Assembly: GCA_016649995.1 (NCBI GenBank)
Contig: JAENWJ010000006.1
Span: 1-57,965, forward strand
Direction of reading: 5' to 3'
DNA length: 57,965 bases
Origin: Peptostreptococcaceae bacterium
GTDB taxonomy: Bacteria; Bacillota; Clostridia; Peptostreptococcales; BM714
Program-made: the position numbers and the translations under genes
Shown: piece after piece, positions 9,115 through 17,862 of the stretch
Layout: the number at the start of each line of letters is the position of its first letter
Position numbering within the stretch: the first letter of the stretch is position 1
Notes under the pieces: generated by a model
Told to the model about the DNA's origin: nothing
Seen by the model: only the letters and a program-made list of their open reading frames with translations
Databases searched by the model: none

Positions 9115-9143
9115 ATTATAACAGAAAATAGACGCGGGTTCTA
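9115..9143 (-). promoter_or_regulatory. Extended -10 promoter of dacF
   Basis: On the minus strand TGTTATAAT (TATAAT at 9120-9115) forms an extended -10. A weak -35 TAGAAC lies at 9143-9138 with a 17-base spacer. The leader is about 25 bases. Confidence 0.5.
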
Positions 9144-9215
9144 TAAAAGAGCATATACACATAATTGGATATATGTGGTATTATAAATGTGTCACGAATT
9201 TCGGAGGTACTTATA

Positions 9216-9812
9216 ATGTTTGAAGGCAGAGAGAACCGGTTCAAGGTGATAATTTTTGTATTGATTTTGGCCATGGCGTTTGTTGGCGTATGGGGTTTCA
9301 AAGTGAAGAAGGACAGGGATCTTAAAGTTTTAGAGCAGCTTTCTGAAGTGTCGGAGGCCGAAAAAATTTCGCCCATATCGGAAGAGAAGCAGGAAAGCCC
9401 GGAATTTCTGTATGTAGACATATGCGGAGCTGTTTACGCAGAGGGCTTTTATAAATTGCCTGCCGAAAGTCGTGTCGTAGATGTGGTGGAGATGGCCGGA
9501 GGTCTTTTGGACACGGCCGATATTAAACGGATTAATTTGGCTCAAAAGATTTATGACCAGGAAAAAATAATAATTCCGGAAATTGGAGAAAGCCTTGCAG
9601 TGGAAGAATCGACAGACGGTCTTATCAATATAAATACCGCGGGAAAGACTCTCCTAGAAGAATTGTCTGGCGTAGGACCTGCATATGCCGACCGAATAAT
9701 AGCATACCGACAAAAGAATGGAGGATTTAAAACCAAGGAAGAAATAATGGAAATCAGTGGCATAGGCGAAAAAACCTATGCGAATATAGAAGAATGCATC
9801 TGTATTTATTGA
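9216..9812 (+). CDS. comEA: Competence protein ComEA (DNA receptor)
   Basis: A 198-residue membrane-anchored DNA-binding protein of the type that delivers transforming DNA to the ComEC channel. One transmembrane helix is at about 9-28. An SLBB domain follows (about 68-125, FLYVDICGAVYAEGFYKLP). Two helix-hairpin-helix motifs lie at about 136-195 (INTAGKTLLEELSGVGPAYA and EIMEISGIGEKTYANIEE). The start at 9216 follows CGGAGG. It reads directly into selD, 12 bases downstream. comEC, usually next to comEA, is 14 kb away. Confidence 0.92.
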   Translation: MFEGRENRFKVIIFVLILAMAFVGVWGFKVKKDRDLKVLEQLSEVSEAEKISPISEEKQESPEFLYVDICGAVYAEGFYKLPAESRVVDVVEMAGGLLDTADIKRINLAQKIYDQEKIIIPEIGESLAVEESTDGLININTAGKTLLEELSGVGPAYADRIIAYRQKNGGFKTKEEIMEISGIGEKTYANIEECICIY

Positions 9813-9824
9813 GGAGGAATGGAA

Positions 9825-10871
9825 ATGGATGAGAGAAGTATAAAACGTCTTACGGAATTGTCTAAAAGCTCAGGCTGAGCGGCGAAAATAGGTCCTGAGA
9901 CCTTATCGCAGGTTCTGCGAGAATTGCCAAAGTTTGAAGATGAAAATCTTATAGTTGGATTTGATAAATCTGACGATGCAGCAGTATATAAAATTAATGA
10001 TGAAATAGCCATCATTCAGACTCTTGATTTTTTTACCCCGATTGTTGATGATCCATACCTTTTCGGACAAATCGCTGCCACCAATTCGCTTAGCGATGTT
10101 TATGCAATGGGAGGAAAGCCTGTCATTGCAATGAATATAGTATGTTTCCCCAAATATTTGGAAATAAAAATTTTAGGAGAAATACTTAAGGGCGGCGCGG
10201 ACAAGGTTAAGGAGGCCGGAGCCATTCTGATAGGAGGCCATTCGGTTGAAGACGACGAGCCCAAGTACGGGCTTTCGGTGACGGGATTCGTTCATCCGGG
10301 AAAAGTGCTCACCAATTCGGGATCCAAGCCAGGCGATGTCTTGATTCTGACAAAGCCCCTGGGAAGCGGAATACTATCTACCGCCATCAAGGCGGGACTG
10401 CTTGATGACGATGTTGTGGACAGGGCCATCAAGGTTATGAACACGTTAAATCGTGAGGCTGCAGAAGGAATGGAAGAAGTTAAAGTCAATGCTTGCACGG
10501 ATGTGACAGGATTCGGATTGATTGGACATGTTTTTGAAATGGCGAAGGGAAGCGAAACAACTTTCATCATTGAATCTGAAAAGGTGCCTGTTATAGAAGG
10601 AACCTTCGATATGGCCAGCATGGGTATAATACCGGCAGGTGCCTACAAGAACATGGGTTTTGTGGGAAAAGAAGCCGTTTTTGCGGACTCTGTGTCGATA
10701 GATAGGCAAAACATACTTTATGATCCCCAAACATCCGGTGGACTGCTTATAAGCCTTCCTGAGGCTGAAGCCGAGAAACTTTTGGAAATATACAAGCATA
10801 CTCTCGACCTTGATTTTGCGGTAGTAGGTAGGGTAAAGGAAAAGGGAGCGACTTTCATAGAGGTTGTGTAG
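9825..10871 (+). CDS. selD: Selenide, water dikinase (selenophosphate synthetase), selenocysteine-containing
   Basis: A 348-residue SelD, which makes selenophosphate from selenide and ATP for selenocysteine synthesis. An in-frame TGA at 9876-9878 is codon 18 in the context SSG-U-AAKIGP. This is exactly the catalytic Cys/Sec position of SelD, followed at the usual distance by the essential Lys. The rest is a full-length PurM/AIR synthase fold ([52 protein letters not shown]). ATG 9825 is 7 bases after GAGGAGG; ATG 9819 is too close. Reading the TGA as a stop would leave a 17-residue fragment and a headless enzyme, so recoding is the better reading. Confidence 0.95.
9876..9910 (+). promoter_or_regulatory. 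Bacterial SECIS element in selD
   Basis: The UGA at 9876-9878 is followed by a small hairpin, GGTC (9891-9894) and GACC (9899-9902), with loop CTGA, extended by A-U pairs. The loop starts 16 bases after the UGA, within the spacing of bacterial SECIS elements that recruit SelB. Confidence 0.7.
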
Positions 10872-10906
10872 TAAAAGTATTACAGATAGAGAATAAAGAA
10901 CAATAA

Positions 10907-10938
10907 AAAAGCCTGCCGGATTATTCCGGCAGGCTTTT
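10907..10938. terminator. Bidirectional terminator between selD and agcS
   Basis: AAAAGCCTGCCGGA and TCCGGCAGGCTTTT form a near-perfect 14-base-pair stem with a small loop, flanked by A-run and T-run, between converging genes. Confidence 0.88.
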
Positions 10939-10947
10939 AGTTTTGAA

Positions 10948-12330
10948 TTATGCGCTAAGCTTTTCCTTTTCTTCATACTCTTTGGTCCATTTGAAGATTG
11001 ATCCGCTGAGTGCGAGAAGTGCTACCAAGTTCGGAATAGCCATTAGGCCATTAAATGCGTCGGAAAGGTTCCAAACGAAGCTAAGAGGAATAGTTGCACC
11101 GACAAAGGTCAAAATGACCCAAGCCCATTTGTAAGCTTGTTCGATTTTAAGTCCGAAAAGGAATTCTGCACATTTCGATCCATAATAGTACCATCCAATG
11201 ATAGTTGAAAAAGCGAAGAACATGAGCCCGAATGATACGAGGAATGCTCCGAAGTTCGCACCTGGCATTGCGATTGCGAAGGCTCTCGAGGTTAAAGCAG
11301 CGCCTGTTAGGTCGTCTAATACAACCATCATGCCGCTTGCATCGAAAGTTATTACACCGGAAACCAGTATTACTAGAGCTGTCATTGAGCATACTACGAT
11401 GGTATCAAGGAAGGCACCGAGGGATGCTATGATTCCTTGAGTTACAGGATTGTCGTTCTTGGAGGCTGCGTGGGCTATAGGAGCTGAACCGAGTCCGGCT
11501 TCATTTGAGAATACGCCACGCGCAACACCCATACGTATTACGGTTCCAACGAGTCCGCCGCTTACTGCGTTTGCGTTGAAAGCGTTTGAGAAAATCATTC
11601 CGAAAGCCATGCCTATTTTGTCGGCATTTGTAAATAGAATAAAAAGTGACCCGATAACATAAATGACAGCCATTATAGGAACAATCTTTTCGGTGACTCT
11701 ACCGATGCTCTTGATTCCGCCGAGTATAACAAGGGCAGTCAGGATTGCGATTACAATTCCAGTTATGGTCGGGCTAAGTCCAACCGTCTCTTCCATTGCA
11801 GCGGCAACCGAGTTAGATTGAACCATGTTGCCTATACCGAATGCGGCGATGAATCCGAATATTGCAAATGACATTCCGAGCCATTTCCAGTTTCCACCGA
11901 ATTTGTCTTCCATGCCTTTCCAGCAATAGTACATCGGTCCGCCGGATTTTTCGCCTTTGTCGTTTGTTACTCTGTATTTGAGTGCAAGAACGGCTTCGCC
12001 GTATTTTGTAGCTCCACCGACGGCAGCTGTGCACCACATCCAGAAGATGGCTCCAGGTCCACCAACTGCTATTGCTGTTGCAACACCGGCTATGTTGCCT
12101 GTACCGATTGTTGCAGCTAGCGATGTCATAAGTGCTTGGAAAGGAGTGATGTCTCCTTCACCCATTGATTCTTTCGAGAATAAAAGTTTGAATGCATATC
12201 CGATTCTTCTGAACTGAACAATCCTTGTTCCAATAGTGAGAACAAGACCTGTACCAACCAAGAACACAATCATGATCGGTCCCCAAGCGAACGAGCCTAT
12301 TTGACCAATTATAGCATTAAAAGCTTCCAT
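10948..12330 (-). CDS. agcS: Sodium:alanine/glycine symporter (AGCS family)
   Basis: A 460-residue integral membrane protein of the AGCS family (AlsT/DagA), which imports alanine or glycine with Na+. About ten or more hydrophobic helices are visible. The family signatures GTGNIAGVATAI, GGPGAIFWMW and SNEAGLGSAPIAHAA are present. The start at 12330 follows AAGGGGG; the reading frame is open further upstream but those codons lie in the leader. It separates selD from selA and is read in the opposite direction. Glycine or alanine uptake fits an amino-acid fermenter. Confidence 0.93.
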   Translation of the reverse strand: MEAFNAIIGQIGSFAWGPIMIVFLVGTGLVLTIGTRIVQFRRIGYAFKLLFSKESMGEGDITPFQALMTSLAATIGTGNIAGVATAIAVGGPGAIFWMWCTAAVGGATKYGEAVLALKYRVTNDKGEKSGGPMYYCWKGMEDKFGGNWKWLGMSFAIFGFIAAFGIGNMVQSNSVAAAMEETVGLSPTITGIVIAILTALVILGGIKSIGRVTEKIVPIMAVIYVIGSLFILFTNADKIGMAFGMIFSNAFNANAVSGGLVGTVIRMGVARGVFSNEAGLGSAPIAHAASKNDNPVTQGIIASLGAFLDTIVVCSMTALVILVSGVITFDASGMMVVLDDLTGAALTSRAFAIAMPGANFGAFLVSFGLMFFAFSTIIGWYYYGSKCAEFLFGLKIEQAYKWAWVILTFVGATIPLSFVWNLSDAFNGLMAIPNLVALLALSGSIFKWTKEYEEKEKLSA

Positions 12331-12598
12331 TAAATAAGTCCCCCTTTTATTTTTGAAATAAAAAAATCCTAAATACGAAAAAGAATACTTAAGATGCGGA
12401 AATAAATATGTCGGGACCCCCTTTCTTTTGGTGTATACAGGCTTGTTAGTAAAATGACGATAAGTATGAATTTTCAAATTACTTCCTGCATCAACTAAAT
12501 TATAGTTTTTTTAAAAAGGTTTATCAAGGATTAATTTTTAATATTGCGAAATTATGGATAATTTAAAGTGTAAATGGAAAATGGCAAAAGCAAAACTT
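12331..12598. other. Long agcS leader and intergenic region
   Basis: About 330 bases separate the agcS and selA starts. On the minus strand the predicted agcS transcript has a leader of about 160 bases (12331-12493). I looked for a glycine riboswitch core and did not find one. No open frame with a ribosome binding site was seen. The leader contains GGGGGTCCCGAC (minus strand around 12422-12411) but I cannot assign a function. Confidence 0.4.
12499..12527 (-). promoter_or_regulatory. Promoter of agcS
   Basis: On the minus strand TTGATA (12527-12522), a 17-base spacer and TATAAT (12504-12499) form a near-consensus sigma-A promoter. Confidence 0.75.
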
Positions 12599-12608
12599 TG
12601 TGGTATTG

Positions 12609-12617
12609 TGTTATAAT
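12609..12617 (+). promoter_or_regulatory. Extended -10 promoter of selA-selB
   Basis: TGTTATAAT (12609-12617) is an extended -10 motif about 40 bases before selA. No good -35 is present at the right distance. The same TGTTATAAT precedes lepA, ccpN and dacF. Confidence 0.55.
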
Positions 12618-12662
12618 TTACTAAATTAGAAAGAATAAAAAGAATATAAAGAGGTGAAGAAA

Positions 12663-14075
12663 GTGAATAAAAATTCATCATTAAGATATCTCCCGAAGGT
12701 TGACGAGCTTTTGGAGGAAAAGGAAATAAGAGAAAAGATTTTGGCAAATCCGAGAATGTTGGTTCTTGAATCCATACGGGAAGCGATTGATGGGGCAAGA
12801 AAGAAAATCCTCACGGGAGAAAATAGGGAGTTAAATCCAATAATTATAAAAGAAGAGATTCTAAGAGATGCATTAGACATATTAAAAATGAAAACTGCTT
12901 ATAATTTGCGTTCCGTCATAAATGCTACGGGGGTCGTGCTTCATACGAACCTTGGAAGGGCGCTTTTAAGCGAATCCGCCGTGGAAAGGATAATTCAGGT
13001 GGCCGGAAATTATTCAACGCTTGAATACGATTTGGAAAGCGGTAAGAGGGGCCTCAGATATAGCCATATAGAAGAGATAATCTGTAAAATTACCGGAGCC
13101 GAAGCTGCTTTTGTAGTAAACAACAACGCGGCAGCTGTTTTGCTTGCCTTGAATACATTGTCAGAAGGAAAAGAAGCCATCGTTTCCCGCGGCCAGCTTG
13201 TGGAAATAGGGGGATCATTTAGAATTCCGGATGTAATGAGGCAGAGCGGAGCTATTCTGAATGAAGTAGGCACCACAAACAAGACCCATCTGAGGGATTA
13301 TAAGGAAAATATAAACGAGAATACGGGAGTGCTTTTAAAGGTTCATACAAGCAACTACAGGATACTCGGGTTTACGCAGGAAGTACCCGGAGTAGAGTTG
13401 GCGGAATTGGGCAGAAAAATGGGCATTCCTCTTTTGGAGGATATAGGAAGCGGAACCCTCATTGATTTTTCCGAACATGGAATGTCGGGAGAACCCACTG
13501 TTCAGGAAGCGGTAAAATATGCCGATGTTGTTACCTTCAGCGGAGACAAGATGCTTGGTGGACCGCAGGCTGGAGTAATAGTTGGCAAGAAGAAGTATCT
13601 TGATGAAATGAAGAAAAATCCTTTTACGAGGGCGTTCAGGGTAGACAAGCTGACAATAGCTGGACTTGAGGCGACATTTAGGCATTATCTGGATCCCGAT
13701 GAGGCACTCGAAAAGGTTCCTACACTTAGGTTCTTGACGGCTTCTGTGGATTGCCTAAAAGATAGGGCGGAAAGACTTGCCGAAAAGATAAAAGCCAACA
13801 CTCGGGGCTTTGAAATCAGTGTTGAAAAAGGAGAATCGCAGGTTGGCGGGGGTTCAATGCCGCTGGAAAAGCTTCCGACCTATGTTGTATCAATTGGCGG
13901 AGGAAATATTTCTGCATCAAAAATTGAAATAGGTTTAAGGAAAAACAATCCGCCGGTAATTGCGAGAATAAACGAGGAAAAGGTTATTTTGGATGTAAGA
14001 ACCATTTTTGACGGACAGCTTGCGGCAATAGCGGAAGCGTTTGGAAAACTGTCGGAGGAGATGAACATACAATGA
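12663..14075 (+). CDS. selA: L-seryl-tRNA(Sec) selenium transferase
   Basis: A 470-residue PLP enzyme that converts Ser-tRNA(Sec) to Sec-tRNA(Sec) with selenophosphate. The PLP lysine is K296 in [13 protein letters not shown], almost the same number as in E. coli. The N-terminal SelA domain ([12 protein letters not shown]) binds the tRNA. The GTG at 12663 is 5 bases after GAGGTGA; an in-frame GTG at 12654 lies inside that site. The stop overlaps the selB start (ATGA), so the pair should be coupled. Confidence 0.96.
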   Translation: MNKNSSLRYLPKVDELLEEKEIREKILANPRMLVLESIREAIDGARKKILTGENRELNPIIIKEEILRDALDILKMKTAYNLRSVINATGVVLHTNLGRALLSESAVERIIQVAGNYSTLEYDLESGKRGLRYSHIEEIICKITGAEAAFVVNNNAAAVLLALNTLSEGKEAIVSRGQLVEIGGSFRIPDVMRQSGAILNEVGTTNKTHLRDYKENINENTGVLLKVHTSNYRILGFTQEVPGVELAELGRKMGIPLLEDIGSGTLIDFSEHGMSGEPTVQEAVKYADVVTFSGDKMLGGPQAGVIVGKKKYLDEMKKNPFTRAFRVDKLTIAGLEATFRHYLDPDEALEKVPTLRFLTASVDCLKDRAERLAEKIKANTRGFEISVEKGESQVGGGSMPLEKLPTYVVSIGGGNISASKIEIGLRKNNPPVIARINEEKVILDVRTIFDGQLAAIAEAFGKLSEEMNIQ

Positions 14076-15964
14076 AGCATGTGATAATAGGGACAGCCGG
14101 CCACATAGACCATGGAAAGACAACCCTAATAAAGGCTATGACAGGCAGGGATACCGACCGTCTGAAGGAAGAAAAGAAAAGGGGAATTACAATAGAGTTG
14201 GGATTCACTTATTTTGATTTGCCAGGAGGCAAAAGGGCTGGAATAATAGATGTTCCCGGACATGAAAAATTCATAAAGAACATGCTGGCCGGAGTACTAG
14301 GCATGGACATAGTCATTCTTGTTGTCGCTGCCGACGAGGGTATAATGCCTCAAACGAAGGAACACATGGATATTCTCAGCTTCTTGAATATACCGCAAGG
14401 CCTTATAGTACTTACAAAATGCGACATGGCCGATGCCGAATGGATTGAATTGGTGAAGGAGGATATTAAAAGTCGCGTAAAGGGGACTTTCCTTGAAAAT
14501 TCGGAGATTTTAGAAGTGGATTCGGTAAGCGGAAGAGGAATAGAAGGGCTTATTGAAAAGCTTGATGAAATGAGTGAAAAAGTAGGCGAACGGGATTACG
14601 GCAAACCTGCCAGGATTCCAATAGATAGGGTTTTCAGCCTCACAGGCTATGGAACTATCGTGACCGGAACACTTATGGAAGGAACCATAAATAAAGGCGA
14701 TACGCTGGATATTTATCCGAGTATGAGAAAAGCGAAAATAAGGAATATACAGGTTCATGGCGAAGATATGGAAACGGTCTTTGCGGGGCAGAGGGCGGCC
14801 CTTAATATTGCCGGTATCAAGAAAAGTGAATTGAGCAGGGGAGAGGTTATTGCGCAAACCGACTCGATGAAAAATACGATGATGGTTGACGTAGAGCTTT
14901 CGCTTGCAAATGACGAAAAAAGAAGGCTTGAGAACTGGACTAGGCTCAGGCTTTACCACGGATCGGCTGAAATAATGTGCCGATTGGTATTGCTGGACAG
15001 AGAAATACTCGAGCCGGGGGAAACATGCTATGCACAGCTTAGGCTAGAGAAGACACATGCATTTAAATACGGGGATCTTTTTGTCGTCAGGTATTATTCT
15101 CCACTTGAAACGGTGGGTGGTGGAAAAATCATAGATTCCAATCCCGAAAAACATAAAAGGTTTAATAATGAAACACTTGAATCATTGGAATTAAAGAGTG
15201 GAGGCAATAAAAACGAAATCATCGAGCAGCTTGTGAAAAAGGCACCGGAGTATGCCTTAGGTAAGAAGGAAATGCATAGAGCCACTGGGTTCCAGATGGA
15301 AGAGATAGAGGCGGCCTTAAAGGAACTCCTTGATGAGCAGAGCATATATTCTGTGAACGAGGCATACATTCATATGCAAAGTTTCGAGGGGCTAGAGGAA
15401 AAGGCTCTTAAAATTGCAAATGAATATCATATAGGAAATCCGTACAAGAGGGGCGTTCCAAGAGAGGAATTGAAAAATAAACTTTTGAGAGAGCGTGGCG
15501 GTGAGTTTTTCGAGGAATTGCTGAAAAGAATGTCGGACGGGGGATCCCTAATAGTCGAAGGGCATACAGTAAGTCTGAAGAACTTCAAAATAGAGCTGAC
15601 AAACAAGGACATTAAGCTTGCAGGCGAATTGGGAAACTATTATAGCGATGCTGAATTGACCCCTGACAATTTTACACAGATAAAGGAAAGACTGGACATT
15701 GGGAAGAAGGAAATGCCCGTTTTCGAATACTTGCTTCAAGAAGGACGACTTGTAAAAGTTAGTGAAGAATTGTATTATTCCAAGGATTCATATGAAAAGA
15801 TACTGAAAAAAGTGCAGGCAATACTTTCGAAGCAGGGTTTCATTAGCCTTAAAGAGTTCAAGGATGAATTCAATTTGTCGAGAAAATATTCTATAGCCCT
15901 ATTGGAGCATTATGACAACGCTAAAATAACAAAGAGAGACGGAAACAAGAGAATACCTTTTTAA
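14072..15964 (+). CDS. selB: Selenocysteine-specific elongation factor SelB
   Basis: A 630-residue translation factor that carries Sec-tRNA(Sec) to UGA codons with a SECIS hairpin. The EF-Tu-like G domain has [14 protein letters not shown] (7-20), [12 protein letters not shown] and TKCD. Beta-barrel domains follow. The C-terminal third (about 370-630) is the set of winged-helix domains that reads the SECIS RNA. Length is normal. It starts in the last codon of selA and is followed by tRNA-Sec. Confidence 0.96.
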   Translation: MKHVIIGTAGHIDHGKTTLIKAMTGRDTDRLKEEKKRGITIELGFTYFDLPGGKRAGIIDVPGHEKFIKNMLAGVLGMDIVILVVAADEGIMPQTKEHMDILSFLNIPQGLIVLTKCDMADAEWIELVKEDIKSRVKGTFLENSEILEVDSVSGRGIEGLIEKLDEMSEKVGERDYGKPARIPIDRVFSLTGYGTIVTGTLMEGTINKGDTLDIYPSMRKAKIRNIQVHGEDMETVFAGQRAALNIAGIKKSELSRGEVIAQTDSMKNTMMVDVELSLANDEKRRLENWTRLRLYHGSAEIMCRLVLLDREILEPGETCYAQLRLEKTHAFKYGDLFVVRYYSPLETVGGGKIIDSNPEKHKRFNNETLESLELKSGGNKNEIIEQLVKKAPEYALGKKEMHRATGFQMEEIEAALKELLDEQSIYSVNEAYIHMQSFEGLEEKALKIANEYHIGNPYKRGVPREELKNKLLRERGGEFFEELLKRMSDGGSLIVEGHTVSLKNFKIELTNKDIKLAGELGNYYSDAELTPDNFTQIKERLDIGKKEMPVFEYLLQEGRLVKVSEELYYSKDSYEKILKKVQAILSKQGFISLKEFKDEFNLSRKYSIALLEHYDNAKITKRDGNKRIPF

Positions 15965-16011
15965 TATTGACATACATATATTGAAAAGGTATTCCATCAT
16001 CAAATTAATTA

Positions 16012-16020
16012 TGATATAAT
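16012..16020 (+). promoter_or_regulatory. Extended -10 promoter of the tRNA-Sec gene
   Basis: TGATATAAT (16012-16020) lies 21 bases before the tRNA. The -35 region is weak (TTCCAT at 15992-15997). A TTGACA at 15967-15972 is too far away to pair with it. Confidence 0.45.
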
Positions 16021-16041
16021 CAAAAACCGAGGCATCAATAT

Positions 16042-16139
16042 GGGAGCGGATGGGTGCTGGTGTGCCCTCTGGTCTTCAAAACCAGCTGTGAGGCGTTAGT
16101 AGCGTCTTGGGTGGGTTCGATTCCCACACGGTCCCGCCA
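16042..16139 (+). tRNA. selC: tRNA-Sec (anticodon UCA)
   Basis: A 98-base tRNA with encoded CCA. The anticodon TCA is at 16076-16078 in loop CTTCAAA. The long D stem (GGGTGC/GTGCCC, 6 base pairs, 4-base loop), long variable arm (AGGCG/CGTCT) and T arm (GTGGG-TTCGATT-CCCAC) are those of bacterial tRNA-Sec. The 8-base acceptor arms GGGAGCGG and ACGGTCCC pair except for a G-G and a terminal G-A mismatch. It follows selB directly. Confidence 0.95.
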
Positions 16140-16140
16140 A

Positions 16141-16192
16141 CAATAAAAAGAACAGATTCCTTTCGAAAAGGAATCCGTTCTTTTTATTGTTG
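16141..16192. terminator. Long bidirectional terminator after tRNA-Sec
   Basis: CAATAAAAAGAACAGATTCC and GGAATCCGTTCTTTTTATTG make a stem of about 20 base pairs with one mismatch. It ends a few bases before the stop of plsY on the other strand, so it can stop both transcripts. Confidence 0.85.
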
Positions 16193-16196
16193 TTTG

Positions 16197-16775
16197 TCAG
16201 ATTATTCTTTTTTCTTCTCCCGCGAGCAGTTTTTTTATATTGGATTTGTGCCTATAAATAACGAAAAGCGAGGCTAGAAGCGCGAATCCGAGAAAATTAT
16301 CCGGCATGCCCATGAAGTAGCTTATTATGGGGGTCGATGCCGCTATTAAGATTGATGAAAGCGAAACAATCTTGAAGACCTTGATCATAATAACATAAAG
16401 CGGCAAGAGATAGAGAATCAGCATAGGGTTTAATGCGAGCAACACCCCTGCGGCGGTAGCTACGCCTTTGCCGCCTTTGAATCTTAGTGTTGCAGGGTAG
16501 CAATGGCCCAATATGGCACCTGCACCCGCGAGTATTCCGTAATCGTATCCCCAAAGCGAGCTACCAATAAGTACTGCGGCGACGCCTTTCAGAAAGTCTC
16601 CGGCAAAGGCTAGTGCCGCAGCCTTCTTGCCTAGAGAACGAAGTACATTCGTTGCTCCAAGGTTTCCGCTTCCAACATTTCTAATATCGATTTTCCCGTA
16701 ATATTTTCCGACAATAAACGAAAATGGGATAGCGCCGAGGACGTATCCTATTGCAATTGCTATAGCTATATTCAT
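16197..16775 (-). CDS. plsY: Glycerol-3-phosphate acyltransferase PlsY
   Basis: A 192-residue integral membrane enzyme that transfers an acyl group from acyl-phosphate to glycerol-3-phosphate, the first step of phospholipid synthesis. Family motifs are SGNLGATNVLR (about 37-47), the GHCYPATLRFKGGKGVATAAG segment, and about five hydrophobic helices. The N-terminus IAIAIAIGYVLGAIPFSFIVG is the first membrane helix. Read alone on the minus strand from its own promoter. Confidence 0.95.
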   Translation of the reverse strand: MNIAIAIAIGYVLGAIPFSFIVGKYYGKIDIRNVGSGNLGATNVLRSLGKKAAALAFAGDFLKGVAAVLIGSSLWGYDYGILAGAGAILGHCYPATLRFKGGKGVATAAGVLLALNPMLILYLLPLYVIMIKVFKIVSLSSILIAASTPIISYFMGMPDNFLGFALLASLFVIYRHKSNIKKLLAGEEKRII

Positions 16776-16795
16776 ATAATCACCCTTTCTAGATT

Positions 16796-16824
16796 ATTTT
16801 ACCATGACATGGCACGGTTCACAA
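16796..16824 (-). promoter_or_regulatory. Promoter of plsY
   Basis: On the minus strand TTGTGA (16824-16819), 17 bases and TAAAAT (16801-16796). The leader is about 15 bases. Confidence 0.6.
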
Positions 16825-16864
16825 AGTATATTATTAAAAATTGGAATCCCAAACGGATGCTTTG

Positions 16865-16873
16865 TGCTATAAT
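16865..16873 (+). promoter_or_regulatory. Extended -10 promoter of the dehydrogenase gene
   Basis: TGCTATAAT at 16865-16873 lies 21 bases before the TTG start of the dehydrogenase. No good -35 was seen, although TTGGAA at 16841-16846 is 21 bases upstream. Confidence 0.5.
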
Positions 16874-16894
16874 TTTTTTATGGAGGTGGTTAGT

Positions 16895-17860
16895 TTGAAT
16901 AAAAAGAAAAAAGTGTTTTCGAGCCGAAAATTGCCGGGAATGGCAATGACAAGGCTTAAGGAGCAATTTGATTTTACATACAATCCGCTGGACAGGAACC
17001 TAACATACGAGGAACTGCTTGAAGAGGTTAAAGGGAAGCAAGGTATAATAACGATGCTTTCAGACAGGGTGGATGGAGAGCTAATGGATGCGGCGGAGGG
17101 TGTTGAAATAATTGCAAACTACGCTGTAGGATACAACAACATGGATTTGCGCGAGGCAACAAAGAGGGGCATCTATCTTAGCAATACACCGGATGTTCTT
17201 ACGGATGATACGGCTGACATGGCCTTTGCGCTGATGCTTGCAGTGGCCAGGCGCATTCCTGAGGCGGACCAATTGACAAGAAATGGATTCTATAAGGGAT
17301 GGGGACCGGAATTCATGCTGGGTCAAAGCGTTTCGGGAAAAACACTCGGGCTTGTTGGAGCCGGAAGAATTGGCACGGCCGTTGCAAAGAGGGCGGCGGG
17401 GTTTGGTATGAAGATTATATATTATAGCAGGGGCAGGAAAAAAGCCATTGAAGATTTGGGCGCGGAATATGTTGGGTTCGAGAGCCTTCTTGCGGAGTCG
17501 GACATAATAAGCATTCATGTTCCTCTTGGAAAAGAAACACTCCATCTTATTGATAGGAAGGCGCTTAAATTAATGAAAAAAACATGCATATTGATAAATA
17601 CTTCAAGAGGGCCGGTGGTAGATGAAGAAGCACTAGTCGAGGCGCTTGAAAAAGGAATAATTGCCGGCGCCGGTTTGGATGTGTATGAGAACGAACCGAA
17701 ACTGTCGGATGGACTCTCTTTACTTACAAATGCAGTTCTTAGCCCTCATCTTGGAAGCGCGACAAGGGAGACGAGAGGCAAGATGGCCGATATCGCTGCG
17801 GAAAACATAATTTCAGTCTTAAGCGGAGGACTTCCGACAACAGCAATTAACGAGGTGTAA
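16895..17860 (+). CDS. D-isomer specific 2-hydroxyacid dehydrogenase (glyoxylate/hydroxypyruvate reductase-like)
   Basis: A 321-residue NAD(P)-dependent dehydrogenase. The Rossmann GxGxxG is GAGRIG (155-160). After the second strand comes YYSRGRKK; basic residues instead of an acidic one suggest preference for NADP(H). The catalytic set is R238 (NTSRGPVVD), E265-E267 region (DVYENEP) and H285 (LSPHLGSAT). The start is TTG at 16895 with GGAGGT 7 bases before. The likely role is reduction of glyoxylate, hydroxypyruvate or a similar 2-oxoacid; the exact substrate cannot be told from sequence. The following gene starts 2 bases after its stop. Confidence 0.88.
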   Translation: MNKKKKVFSSRKLPGMAMTRLKEQFDFTYNPLDRNLTYEELLEEVKGKQGIITMLSDRVDGELMDAAEGVEIIANYAVGYNNMDLREATKRGIYLSNTPDVLTDDTADMAFALMLAVARRIPEADQLTRNGFYKGWGPEFMLGQSVSGKTLGLVGAGRIGTAVAKRAAGFGMKIIYYSRGRKKAIEDLGAEYVGFESLLAESDIISIHVPLGKETLHLIDRKALKLMKKTCILINTSRGPVVDEEALVEALEKGIIAGAGLDVYENEPKLSDGLSLLTNAVLSPHLGSATRETRGKMADIAAENIISVLSGGLPTTAINEV

Positions 17861-17862
17861 AA

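Noticed and set aside
9825-9923. selD read as a pseudogene broken by a TGA stop
   Set aside because: The TGA is exactly at the catalytic Sec/Cys codon, a SECIS-type hairpin follows and selA, selB and tRNA-Sec are nearby.
12331-12498. Glycine riboswitch in the agcS leader
   Set aside because: I did not find the paired glycine-aptamer core motifs on either strand; only plain AT-rich leader sequence is visible.
15967-15995. TTGACA at 15967 as the -35 of the tRNA-Sec promoter
   Set aside because: The TATAAT at 16015 is 42 bases away, far beyond workable spacing.
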